Assembly: GCA_016617785.1 (NCBI GenBank)
Contig: JADILM010000006.1
Span: 806,001-870,000, forward strand
Direction of reading: 5' to 3'
Length of the DNA stretch: 64,000 nt
Origin: Sporobolomyces roseus
Taxonomy: Eukaryota > Basidiomycota > Microbotryomycetes > Sporidiobolales > Sporidiobolaceae
Shown: positions 44,609-55,974 of the stretch, in pieces
Numbering within the stretch: the first letter of the stretch is position 1
Layout of the letters: the number at the start of each line of letters is the position of its first letter
Notes under the pieces: generated by a model
The model's database searches: none
Seen by the model: the letters and a program-made list of their open reading frames with translations, nothing else
Told to the model about the DNA's origin: nothing
Translations under genes and position numbers: made by a program

Positions 44609-47600
44609 ATGCTCCTTCGTCGCTCTCTCACAACCTTATCCGCTTCAGCTAGATACCATCAGAAGCACTTATCGACTAGTCTATATCGATCTCTGACCCT
44701 CTCGGTTTCACCCGCTTTTAACCGTTCATCTCCCTCTCGCCTTGCCGTTCAAACTTCAAACCTCTCTCTCTCTCCTTCCTCCTCTCCTATTACTATTACA
44801 ACAAGATCTCTCGCAACGATGGCTGGACAAGGACAAGCCAAAATCATTGATGGCAATGCTACTGCTGCGTACGTCTCTCCCTCTCTCTCTGTCTTCTGTT
44901 TCTTATTCCCCCGCTAAACACATCACCGGTTTTTTTCTGCTATTTCTCTTATCTCCACAGTTCCCTCCGTCAAGGTATCGCACAACGTATCACCGAGACC
45001 CGATCCAAATATCCTCGCTTCGAACCTCACCTCGCAATCATCCAACAAGGCGCTCGATCAGATTCTTCAACTTATATCAAAATGAAACTCAAGGCGGCCG
45101 CAGAAGCCGGAATCAAATGTACTCTGGTACAATTGGGTGGAATCGAGGATGGAGTCGGGGAGATGGAGGTCATGGCAGAAGTTGATAGGTTGAACAAGGA
45201 TTCAAACGTTCATGGAATTATTGTTCAACTCCCTTTGAGTGATGATATTGGAAGGGAAGGTGAACGAAGGATCACTGAGGCCGTCTCTCCCGAAAAGGAC
45301 GTCGATGGGTATGTGATGATCCCTCTGTCACCGTGTCAATCGAACAGATACTGATTTTCTTTTTCGTTCCACTCAGATTCCACGCCTACAACATTGGTCT
45401 CCTCTCCTCTCGTGCCTCCGAACCCCTCTTCTCACCTTGCACTCCCGCTGGTGTCATGCTTCTCCTCGCCTCGACCGGTATCGATATCGCTGGAAAGAAC
45501 GCCGTAGTTCTCGGTCGAAGTGATATCGTCGGATCTCCCGTTTGCGCTCTTCTCCGAAGGAAGGACGCTACCGTCACTCAATGCCACTCTCGTACCCAGA
45601 ACCTTGAATCGATCGTGCGTACTTATTGATAACCCTTTGACTCTTTGTTTTGACTCACATCCTCCTTCATCTCGAATTCAGATCAAGCAAGCCGATATCG
45701 TCGTCGCTGCTATCGGACAAGCTCGTTTCGTTCAAGGATCCTGGATCAAGCCTGGAGCAGTCGTTATCGATGTCGGAACCAACTTCATCGATGATTCGAC
45801 TCGCAAATCCGGTTCCCGTCTCGTTGGAGACGTCGATTTCGATTCAGCGGTTCAAACCGCCTCCCACATCACTCCCGTACCCGGAGGAGTAGGACCCATG
45901 ACCGTCGCCATGTTGATGGAGAACACGGTACTCTCGGCCGAACGACTTCTCAAGAAATCTCAACAACGTCTCGTCAAACCTCTTCGACTCGTTTGCAAGG
46001 AGAACGTTCCTTCCGATATCGAGATTGCGAAAGCTCAAACTCCTAAACCTATCAACGTACTCGCTGCTGAAGTCGGCATCCCCGCTCAACATCTCGAGAT
46101 GTATGGTCCTAACAAGGCCAAGGTCAAGCTCGAAATCCTCGATTCTCTCAAACACAGGCGGTGAGCGACCAGTTCTTGCATCTCTCTCGCCAAAATGTGC
46201 TGATTACGATTCTTTCACAGTGATGGAAAGTACATCGTCGTTGCCGGTATCACTCCGACTCCTCTCGGAGAAGGAAAATCGACTACTACGATCGGACTCG
46301 CTCAAGCTCTCGGCGCTCACCTCGGTAAATCCGCTTACGCTTGCGTTCGTCAACCTTCACAAGGTCCTACTTTCGGTATCAAAGGTGGAGCTGCTGGAGG
46401 AGGTTACTCTCAAGTTATTCCGATGGACGAGTTCAACTTGCACTTGACTGGTGAGTCGCGTCTCCTCTCAGTCATCGCTCTCGACGCCTGACGATTCGCG
46501 CTACCTCACAGGTGATATCCATGCTACTACTGCCGCGAACAACTTGCTCGCCGCCGCCATCTCTGCTCGATACTTCCACGAGTCGACTCAATCCGACAAA
46601 GCTCTCTTCAACCGTCTCTGCCCCCCTAAGAAGGGAGTTCGTACCTTTGCTCCCATCATGTTCAAGCGTCTGCAGAAGCTCGGGATCGACAAGACGAACC
46701 CTGATGACTTGACCGAGGAGGAGAGAAGTAAATTCGTTAGGCTCAACATTGATCCTGAAAAGGTTACTTGGTTCGTCGTGTTCGCTATGTATCGAACTGA
46801 AAGGTTTCGTGCTGATCCATAGCGGCAAAGGTGAACAGGCACCGAGTCGTCGATACTAACGATCGTTACCTTCGAAACGTTACTACTGGACTCGGACCTG
46901 CTGAACAAGGCAAGACTATGGATACCGCTTTCGATATCGCTGTCGCTTCGGAGACCATGGCTGTACTCGCTCTCGCGAACGATCTTCCCGACATGCGCGA
47001 ACGGTTAGCTTTCCTTTCCATTCTTCTTCTCTATCAAACAATGAGCTGATCCCCTTTTCCTCTTCTCTCAGTCTCGGACGCATGGTGATTGGAGAATCGA
47101 CGAAAGGAGATCCCATCACTTGCGACGATATTGGATGTACCGGCTCCCTCGCCATCTTGATGAAGGACGCGATCAAACCCAACATTATGCAAACCCTCGA
47201 AGGAACTCCCGTCTTCGTTCACGCAGGTCCCTTTGCCAATATCGCTCATGGAAACTCTTCGATCATTGCCGACAAGATTGCGCTCAAACTTGCCGGAATC
47301 GAGGAAGGTGAATCGGAGGACAAGAATGGTTATGTCATTACTGAAGCTGGTTTCGGTGCTGATATCGGGTAAGTCTCACACCTTCATTAATCGCGAGTAC
47401 GCAATATGAGGAGCTAGTGAACTGATTGAGATATATGGATCATACAGTATGGAAAAGTTCTGCAACATCAAATGTCGCAAGTCTGGTCTTCACCCCAACG
47501 CCGTCGTTCTCGTCGCGACTATCCGAGCCCTCAAGATGCACGGAGGAGGACCCGACGTCACTCCTGGAAAACCTCTTCCCGAAGTTTATCTCAGCGAGAA

Positions 47601-48424
47601 CCTCGACATTCTCGAGAAGGGTTGTTCGAACTTGGCGAAACACATCGAGAACGCAAAGAAGCTCGGTATCAAGGTCATCGTCGCTGTCAATCGCTTCACG
47701 TGGGTCTCCTTTCTCCTCAACTGCAGAATCTGCCTCGAGATCTAACGAGATTCTTGTCCGTGACAGCTCCGATACTCCCGCTGAAATCGCCCTCGTCGAG
47801 AAACAAGCACTCGCAGCTGGTGCCGATGCTGCCGTAGCTTGCAACAACTGGGCGGAAGGAGGAAAGGGAGCGATCGATCTCGGTAAAGCCGTCATCGAAG
47901 CGTGCTCTTCACCCAACCCTTTCAAGTTCCTCTACGACCTCGAACTCCCCATCAAGGAGAAGATTGAAATCATTGCCAAAGAGATGTATGGTGCCGATGG
48001 AGTCTCGTTCACTCCGGAAGCTGAGAGTCAAATCAAGAGTTACGAAGATCAAGGTTATCAAAACCTTCCCATCTGCATGGCCAAGACTCACCTTTCCCTC
48101 TCGCATGATCCTTCCCTCAAGGGCCGACCTACTGGTGAGTGGCGAGTCTTTCGTAAATACCTGTCTTCGGTGACTAATGTTTTCGCATTTTCTTTCACTC
48201 AGGATTCACTCTCCCTATTCGCGAAGCCAAGTTGTCCGCTGGTGCAGGATTCATCTTCCCTTTGATCGGTACCATGTCGACTATGCCCGGTCTCTCAACT
48301 CGTCCCGGTTTCTTCGATCACGTAAGTCTCTCCTGTTTCTCTTCCAACTCACAGTTCAAGCTGACTGTATCCGCCACCTATATAGCAACTCCTCGACGAT
48401 GGTGAAATCATCGGTCTCTCCTGA
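44609..48424 (+). CDS. MIS1: Trifunctional C1-tetrahydrofolate synthase
   Basis: Carries methylene-THF dehydrogenase, methenyl-THF cyclohydrolase and formate-THF ligase activities for one-carbon metabolism. About 1,000 aa. From ATG 44609 the first 70 residues are a mitochondrial presequence ([20 protein letters not shown], Ser/Arg-rich, no acids). A second in-frame Met at 44819 ([12 protein letters not shown]) sits where cytosolic isoforms begin. Dehydrogenase/cyclohydrolase: [14 protein letters not shown] (catalytic Lys in YxxxK), [41 protein letters not shown]. Ligase: [20 protein letters not shown] (P-loop), [60 protein letters not shown]. The end is [15 protein letters not shown]. About ten introns. 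The symbol follows the budding-yeast mitochondrial form; ADE3 is the cytosolic one. Confidence 0.95.
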
Positions 48425-48814
48425 GCTGCTCGACAAAAAGCAAAACACTTCAACAGCAAAAAAGGTTTCCTAGGTTGTCTTTCAGTCGGTGGATTGGTCG
48501 GAGGTTTGAGAGTGTCCAAGCGCTGGCGAGCTCAACCTCGAATGTATTATTCTCTTACTCCTTCTCTCCCGTTTCTCTTAGACTTCTGAAAAGTAATCTA
48601 ATTATGATTTATTTCCACACAATCGACGGATTGCTAAAACTTATGCAACGAGAGAGAGGAAGAGAGAGAGCCGCGCAAAAGTAAAGCAAAGTACAACTAT
48701 GCAACGAGAGTACAACCTGAAAGTATTGCAAAATCGATTACCCCTTCTCCAAGCGAACAAGCTTCCTAATATCCCCCAAGCGATGATCCCTTCCTTCCCT
48801 TTCGCGTCTTGATC
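48425..48814. other. Convergent intergenic region, C1-THF synthase / Zn2Cys6 factor
   Basis: 390 bp between stops. A short GA-rich tract lies at 48650-48672. Nothing coding or structured was recognised. Confidence 0.5.
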
Positions 48815-51800
48815 CTAATCTTCTAACTGATCAATAGATTGATCAACGAGCAAATCAATCCCGTCCTTCCACCTATTCTCCAATTTGCTCAATTCCATCC
48901 ACTCGTACTTGTCGGGAACTGCATACATAGCTGGATACGATGCGACGATCTCATGCCAGCAGGTCGCAAGAGTCGGATCTCGATCTTCCGATGGAGGGGG
49001 AGGAGGAATGTAGGCGAAAGGATCGATGGTGAGTGGGAGAGGGAGAGAAGAGACGGCGAAATGTTCTGATGGATCGAGAGTTGTCGACGAAGCGATATAA
49101 GCGGCTACAGGAGGGTGAGTGCGAGAGATGACATCAGTTAGGGAGGAGCGTGAGAGAAAGGGGGGGGAGGGAGAAAAACAAACGGAGAATAGGAGTTGCG
49201 AGGTGTTTTGTCAAGATCCCGATGACTCGAGTAACGGCAAGTGAGACCTTTGACTTGTACTCAGGACGATCGAGTCGACCGGAAGACATAGCGAGGAATT
49301 TGCGATGCGAGTCTGCTCTAGGTCCTTTCGGATCCTCTGAATTCAAGAACGGTTATGATCAGCAACAACTCCGATCGATAACATGATACCAAACTCACGT
49401 AGCAAGTCGACGATGATAATACAGAGTGCGTTGAGTCCGTGATAGCTGAGTTGCCAGAGTCGAGAAACTGAACTTTGATCGGGATAAGCGAGCCAGATAC
49501 CGAGTAGTTGATGACTGTACAGTCGATTCGACTCGACAGTCAGTTCCTTAGCAAGTATCAGAAAGGAAACTGAGCGCACGCTGCATCGAGAGTTCTAGTA
49601 CGACCTTCTTTGAATCTCGAATCGGCGAAACCTCGAGTCAAGCTGTGGGATTCGCTTCCGGAAAATCAGCCATCGAGGAAGCTCGATCTGTGAGGACGCG
49701 AGACTCACAAAGGACGATTGACCCTGATATCGAGTTTGAGTAGAGCGGTATGAGCGAGAACCCTGAACTTGTCCGAAGCGAACTGATCTTCGGGCAACGG
49801 TTCGACAAGACCATTCTTCCAAGTCAATGGTGAGAAGCTTTCCCTCAATCTATCGATCCCCTTGTTCGACTCGACGATCTTTGCCCAAGTAATCTGTTCT
49901 TTCGGTTTGATCGAGAAGAAAGATTGGTTGATGAGTCGATTGTAGTTTGCGATATCGTTCAAGAGGTTGAGGTAGAGCGAAGGGGTGAAGCTAGGGAATG
50001 GGCGGGTAGTAACGGAGGCTTCGGTAATGTCGTGATCGAATGCACTCGCTGCTGGGAGAGTATCGTATTGTTCAGGAGAAATCATCGAGAGTCGACCTGG
50101 TTGTTCAAGCGCGTCGTATGCGACGAGGGTGTACCATAGACGACGAAGTTCTTGAATCTGGATCTGATCAGTGATTCCGGCTGCTTGAGGATCGCGGTTC
50201 TAGGAAACGAGGAAACGAGCAATCAGGATTGACGCAATCGAAGGAAGGCGCGAGAAAGTAGACTGACGAGACCAAGGGCTTGTGCAACTTGAACAGCTTG
50301 AGTGAGGAGGTATCCAGCTCGAGCATCAAGTTGTTGCGAAGCGCATTGATAGAGAATGATGAGTGTTCTCACGACGTCGAGATTTGGTGATTCGAGATAG
50401 CTGTAATCAAACGTTCAGTCTATCTCGCATACAAGCAGAGAGTGCGAGAAGTAGTGCTTACCCTGCCATTCTGAGAGCTTCGCTCGAAGCCTCAAACAAT
50501 CTCTTCATCGCTCCTTCTTTCTGGATTCCTGCCGTCTTCGACAAACTCATCTCGCCTAGTTGCCATCCCATCTCGTAGCTGACGACCGAGAACAAGAAAG
50601 CGAGGAAGAACGGTTCTTCGGATGCGGTAGAATGACTGAAATTGTTGTAACGCTTTTGAAAAGTTGGGACGTGAATGACGGGGAGGAAGTTGGGTTCTCC
50701 AGAGACGAAACGTTGAACTAGTATATCGAGCTAGATTCGTTTCAGAGTTAAATTAGTGAGGGAGGTTCGAGGTTCGATGGGAGGAACATGTGAGAACTAA
50801 CCTCTTTTCGAGAGGGTAAAAGACCGACGAGGTGACCGACAGACTGAGCTTGCGCGAGTAATTGAGCACGGGTAGCAGAGTTGGAGATCTTGACAGCTGA
50901 TGAGTTCGCAGTGTTCGTCTAGTGTACGTTGAGGAAAGGTTCAGTTGATCGACGACGAGGGAGAAGAAGACGGAAAGATCCGTACGGAGAGTTGACTGAG
51001 AAGATGAACAGCGCCATTCTCGCCTACATCGCCATCGCCAGATCCCGAAGCACCATTCATTCCTCCTGCAGCTGAAGTACCGATTGATTGACCAGAACTC
51101 AAAGCAGCCAACAAAGTTTCGAATCGATCGAGTTGACCTCGGAGTTCTTGAGCTTCAGCATCTCGAGTGAGATGCCTATACATTTTGGTTCACGGTGGAT
51201 TCATTCGAGATCAGCGGTCATGCAAGAACAGAGAGAGGGAGGGAGACGTACGGTTGAGGTAAACGGATAGCTCCTTCCCATTCACACAAGTGACCCTCTT
51301 GACGATCTCGACAAGCTCCACCTAGTCATGGGAGTACTTTGTCAGTCTCCGTTTCTGTTCCGAAGGTGAACGAGCAAGCTGACACGGATATCCGCGGTCA
51401 CATTTCAATTTTCTAGATAGATAGAGAAGCAAGCGATAGTCAGCGTCTCTCGCGTTCGATTTGATAGCGAGAGGTGAGCTTACCTTCGACGACATTGAGC
51501 GCAAGTAACCGGCTCAAATAGAACGAAGCTAGATGTTAGATGCAATCCAAAACAACATCCGAGAGTGAGAGTGGTAGACTCACCTGGTAAAGGTAGAGTG
51601 TCAGGACCAATCCCAAACAGATATCAGAGTGGTGGACTTACCTTTCTATTCCTCTTCTTCTTGTTCCCATCCTCATCTTCTTCCTCTCCCAAAACTCTCT
51701 TTACTGGTTTCTTCCCTTTTGAACTACTCGGGACTGCAGCGGGGGGTGCGAATGCCACTGATTCACTAGGTGAGGCTCCTCCGGTAGGTTCCGAAGTTGA

Positions 51801-51815
51801 GGCGGTCGCGTCCAT
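48815..51815 (-). CDS. Zn2Cys6 fungal transcription factor
   Basis: Sequence-specific nuclear regulator of the Gal4 type. The start at 51815 gives MDATASTSEPTGGASPSESV. The N-terminus is acidic then basic (GNKKKRNRK, a likely nuclear signal). The zinc cluster reads CAQCRRRKLKCDRGYPCGAC with RDRQEGHLC after splicing: spacing C2C6C5C2C8C, within the family rule. Two introns cut the cluster, one after the Arg run, one inside the fourth Cys codon. A heptad-like helix follows (LRGQLDRFETLLAALSSG). The middle homology (fungal_trans) domain is recognisable: NFLPVIHVPTFQKRYNN, ILYQCASQQLDARAGYLLTQ, AVQVAQALGLNRD, ELRRLWYTLVAYDALEQPGR. The C-terminus ends LVDQSIDQLED. About ten introns are inferred. 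Targets cannot be deduced; no metabolic cluster surrounds it. Confidence 0.88.
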
Positions 51816-52037
51816 CTCTATTTGTTTTGAGGAGGGGAGGCAGAAAGTGAGGGGAGGGAGTTAGAAAGAAGGGCGCGGATTTCGCTAACTCGGAAATCCC
51901 GATTTATCTTTTCCTCTTTTCCAGTCTCTCTCTCTCTCATGAATACTAGACTAGCTCAGCGCTCACACGAAAGGAAACGGAAAAAGATGGATATAAAATA
52001 TTGAGGGTATCAAACGAAATCATCTATTCTCTACTCC

Positions 52038-53598
52038 TCAAAACGCTGTAACGCTAATCAACACCTTGAACGCCTCTGCCTGACGCTCCCTGAAAGCAGG
52101 TAAACTACTCATTCCTAGAGCCATCTCATTAATCGCATTTCCTAGCATTCTCAATTCTTGATCCTCCCTCGTATCCTCCCTTCCTTGTCCCTCAATCGAT
52201 ACCCCGTTCGCTAAACGATCTCGAAGCTTCGCTATCCGTGGAGTAGAGAAAGTGGGCGTGGTTTCGGAGGAAGCTTCGCGAATCGCGGTTTCGTCGTCTT
52301 GAGCTGAGAGTGCTTGTAAGGCTTGAGAGAGCTCGATCAGCTTGCCGAGGAATGGCCGAAGGTGAGCTGTCAACGGAATCAACCAGGATCAGATTGAGCG
52401 TAAAGGAACCCGTCTGAGGTAGCGATTTTGACTGACCTGGAGTTTCGTTAATCCCAATCACTTTCGGTGCCCCTCTACCCATCTGCACGACTCTCACTCC
52501 ATCCGTTCCGACTCTCGATAACGCAACTTCGAGGATTGCCAAACAAGTACTCGCAAAGAAGGCTCGAGGTGCATAATCCGTCCCTCGAGCGAGCAGCTCG
52601 AGTATCGATGGAGTGTCGACTATCGCATCGGCGAACGCTGTGTCACACGGATGAGTCGATCAATAACCTGGTGATTGACTCTGATGGGAAGGACAGATAA
52701 AGAGCGAAGGGAGAGCTCGCAAAACTCACCACTATAGAGAGTTTCTCTAATAACGCTCAAATTCTCCTCGTACTCGAAAGCCCTCGCCTGAACTTCCTCT
52801 CTCGCTCTCTCTCCCCTCTCCTCCATCCCACCATAAGCCCTCTTTGTCTCTTCAGTAGGTCTCCCCTCGCTATACATTGGTGGAGGCTCAAAGGAAGATC
52901 GAGGTCGATCATTCAAACTTGAGCAGGAAGATTCTGTCGATGTGCGAGGGCGGACTCCTGAATCAAGTGCGACGTCGAGATCTCGTTGGAATCGGAGTTG
53001 AAAGGTTCGACGCTGTGAGAAAAAGAGGAAGGAGAACAGTCGGAGTCAGTCAGTTCTTTGACTTTTCGGAACGAGTAGTCTTCTTTTCTCGAATCTTCTG
53101 ACTCACCTGAAGAATCTCCAAACCGATCCCTTTGAGATCGCTCGCCAACCGACTCACATCCATTCTGAGCGGACTCGAAACCGCCTCTTTATCACACAAC
53201 AACAATGCCAAATCATGTCTCGCTTCACTGCCCAATCCCTGTATGGGTCTCACACATTCCTGCCACAACTTGAAAGCGTTCGAGAACGAATTCGGGCAGT
53301 TCTGGGAAGTGAGAACGAAAGATTGATCTGGAGAGGAAATGGAGGGAGGGGTACCGGTCGAGCCGAGGGCTGCGAAGAAGAGTACGAGGGATGGAGCGGC
53401 AATTTGAACGGCGGGCTCTATGCAGAGATGAGAGCGTGAGAGGTGGAAAGGGAGGTTGATGATGTAAGAGGGTTTTGACTGACCTGCGGCTTCAAGCTCC
53501 GAGTCCGAGAGGAGACCTTCACCTCGAGCTTGAGCTAATGAGTCTTGTAGGAGCGAATGAAAGCCTCCTATCACTTGTTCTTCCGTGAGGGTCAACAT
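52038..53598 (-). CDS. Hypothetical protein, mostly helical
   Basis: Spliced from about five exons to roughly 420 aa. The start at 53598 gives MLTLTEEQVIGGFHSLLQDS. Exon joins are in frame with GT-AG introns (for example an intron splitting LEAA/EPAVQIAAPSL). Helical segments with regular hydrophobic spacing occur throughout (IAAPSLVLFFAALGSTG, AFNA-like AFKLWQECVRPIQG, HLRPFLGKLIELSQALQALS). A charged linker (PTEETKRAYGGMEERGERAR) lies in the middle. The C-terminus is LPAFRERQAEAFKVLISVTA. No membrane anchor or signal peptide was seen. I recognise no family. Coding support comes from consistent splicing and non-biased composition. Confidence 0.65.
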
Positions 53599-53934
53599 TT
53601 GTGAGATGAAGATTGAGGAAGAGTCGCAAGGAGCTGTGAGGAATTAGACAGCGTCTTGTAAGGTCGGTGAGCTCTAGTATTGTGCCTGTAGCGGCGAGAA
53701 GAGCGAGAAGAGCTGATCGTGTGTCGAATGAAGCGGGAGAAGGAAGGAAAGAGTGGATTCTCCCTTTCGACTTTCGCAAAGTCTCGCAATTTGCAGCTTT
53801 ATAAGAAGACTCTTCTCGTTCTCTCGAGGTCTCGACAATCACTTCGATTAACGACGTGGCGTATGAAAGTGTATACGTTACTTTTGCTACGAAAACGAAC
53901 CGAAGAATCGCTACAACACTTTAATTCACTCCAT
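53599..53934. other. Intergenic region between the hypothetical gene and SF3A3
   Basis: 336 bp, upstream of one minus-strand gene and downstream of SF3A3. Short open frames on both strands lack recognisable content. It presumably holds the promoter of the hypothetical gene. Confidence 0.5.
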
Positions 53935-55883
53935 CTACACAAGTCCTTGTCGCTTCAAGTCCTCGTATGTCTGCGTAAAAGATATATTCAGCGTGGTCAG
54001 TGTCATGAAACGAAGCAGAAGCGAGGAAAGTGAGCTTTACCTTTCGGTTGTATACGTTTCCTTCCTCATCCTCCAATTCTTCCGTCAATTCCGCTTGACT
54101 CAACTCTGCCCTTCCTTCTTGCTTCAGCTTTTCAGCCACTGTACGGCGCGATCCGATGAACAACGTCAGCAAATGGGTGAGGATGTGTTCGAAGAATGAG
54201 CGACGCACAAGCAATAGCATCTTCGATTCGAGTAATCTCGTGGAAATGCTTCGTATTCGGTAGCCCTAAAGCTCTCATACCGAACGCATGTCGAGATTCT
54301 TGGAAATGCCTCTCAAAGTTTTTCCTGATTCGATCACAACAAACTCGAGTAAGCTCATTGCTCGCTTCCTCCGCTAACTGCAAACGAGCGTAAAGAGTGT
54401 GCAGTGTGAGAGAGTGAAAGCGTGTTTGCTTACCGTCCTTGATAAACGTGATCTGAGCAGATCTCACATTTGTACTCGACTCCCAACCCATGCAACTTGT
54501 ACAACCAATAAGGAATCGGTTTCCCATCCCAACCCAACGGCAACTTCAACGGGTTATAGATCCTTCCTTCCTCATCCTCATCCCCTTCGTCATCTCCCCC
54601 GTTCTGTCCACTCTTCGATTGAGCAGCAGCGGCAGCAGCAGCAGCTTCCGCCGCTTCCCTCGCTTCCAATTCCTCAATCTCTGCTGCTCGTTCTTTGTCG
54701 GTCAAGGCGGCTCGTCGTTCAGTATTTGCGAGAGTGTCGAGAAGGATTTGGGAGAGAGGTCCAGCGGGAGTAGTCGATTCCGAAACGAGACTTCGAATTA
54801 ACGCTTCTTTGAGTGCGAGGGCTCGGTTCTTTTGATGTCGGAGTTGGGAGAGGGAAGCGGAATCGGCAGCGGTAGAAGGTGAATCGGAGGAGGATGAAGG
54901 GTTCGTCGAGAGTTTAGCGGCCGCTTTGACGTGCTTCTTTCCTGTCAAATGAGCGGTGTAGACAGTTTCTTTCGTGAAGAGCTTTTGACCTGTGAGAAAT
55001 GAAGATCGAGCCATTCGTGAATCAGCGAAAGGAGACTTTGTAGAGTGAATTCAAAACCCGAAAACTCACAAGCTGCACACCAGATCCCTTCACTCTCCTT
55101 CTTCTCTCCCTCTGCTCCATTCTCCTCAGTCGTCTCTGCCTGTTCCCATCCCGATACCTCACCCTTCTCCCACTTTGCTGCGAATGCTGTATCGGCATCT
55201 TTCAGCACTTGATCGAGGTCTCCGAGTGGTGTTGTTCGTTCGTAGAATCCCGAGAGGTAAGAGAGGAGTGCAGTGAGGTATTTCGAGTATTCGGGGGTAG
55301 ATTTGAGTTGTAGGGAGAGTGCGAAAGAGGTGATGGATTGTAGGTATTGTAAATAAGATAAACGTTTCCAACCTCCCGCGTTCGCAGTTCCACTCGCCGA
55401 AGCCGGTGCCAAATTGTTCCATTGATCGTGTAGTTGATGCATGTCCAAATATCTCCCTAAACCTTCTTCTCCCGTAAATTTCCTGTCGAGCCATTCAGGA
55501 TCTCCTCCTTCCAACGCTGCGAAATCTACGTCCCTATCCCCTGCGACCCTGATATTGTTCGTGTCTGGATATTTCCTGTGATAGTCCTTGACTTTGGCTA
55601 ATCGTTGGTAGAACTCTGCCAAATCTCCTCCCGAATGTTGACCCGTCAATGCATCAATTTCGTTTGTTCTGTCTTGATTGTTAGGTTGTAATGAAGTATT
55701 GAGTGCGTCTGATCGATGTACGATTCGATTGAGGAGGTCTGATGCTCTGTGAGAGGTCGCTAGTCGATCTCGATGAGGAATTACAGGTTGTTGGAGAGAG
55801 AGGAGGAGAGAGGTGAGGGATCGTTCAAACAAGTCGGCATCTTCTGCGAGACTACGTGAATCTTCAATCACACTACTCGCCAT
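53935..55883 (-). CDS. PRP9: Splicing factor 3A subunit 3 (SF3a60 / Prp9)
   Basis: Part of SF3a in the U2 snRNP, needed for pre-spliceosome formation. The start at 55883 gives [20 protein letters not shown]; an upstream in-frame Met at 55949 would add an unlikely hydrophobic leader. Family blocks: [77 protein letters not shown]2H2-like finger follows ([26 protein letters not shown]). The second finger is at the end: [54 protein letters not shown]. The last exon is [11 protein letters not shown], with [11 protein letters not shown] before it. An Ala-rich and acidic insert separates the fingers. About five introns. The product is certain. Confidence 0.95.
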
Positions 55884-55974
55884 GGTTGTGGTGAGAAGCC
55901 AAAAGATGAAAGGTCCGACTCGTTTCGCTTTCCATCTTCTGCCTCTCACCTCAAATCTCCTTGATCAACTCGAT
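55884..55974. promoter_or_regulatory. Compact shared promoter, SF3A3 / eIF4AIII
   Basis: Only 91 bp between divergent start codons of two splicing-related genes. Co-regulation is inferred. eIF4AIII's 324-nt first intron, unusually long for this window, may hold additional control elements. Confidence 0.5.

Noticed and set aside
53000..53600. Plus-strand open frames antisense to the hypothetical gene
   Set aside because: The minus-strand exons join in frame with GT-AG introns and have better protein character.
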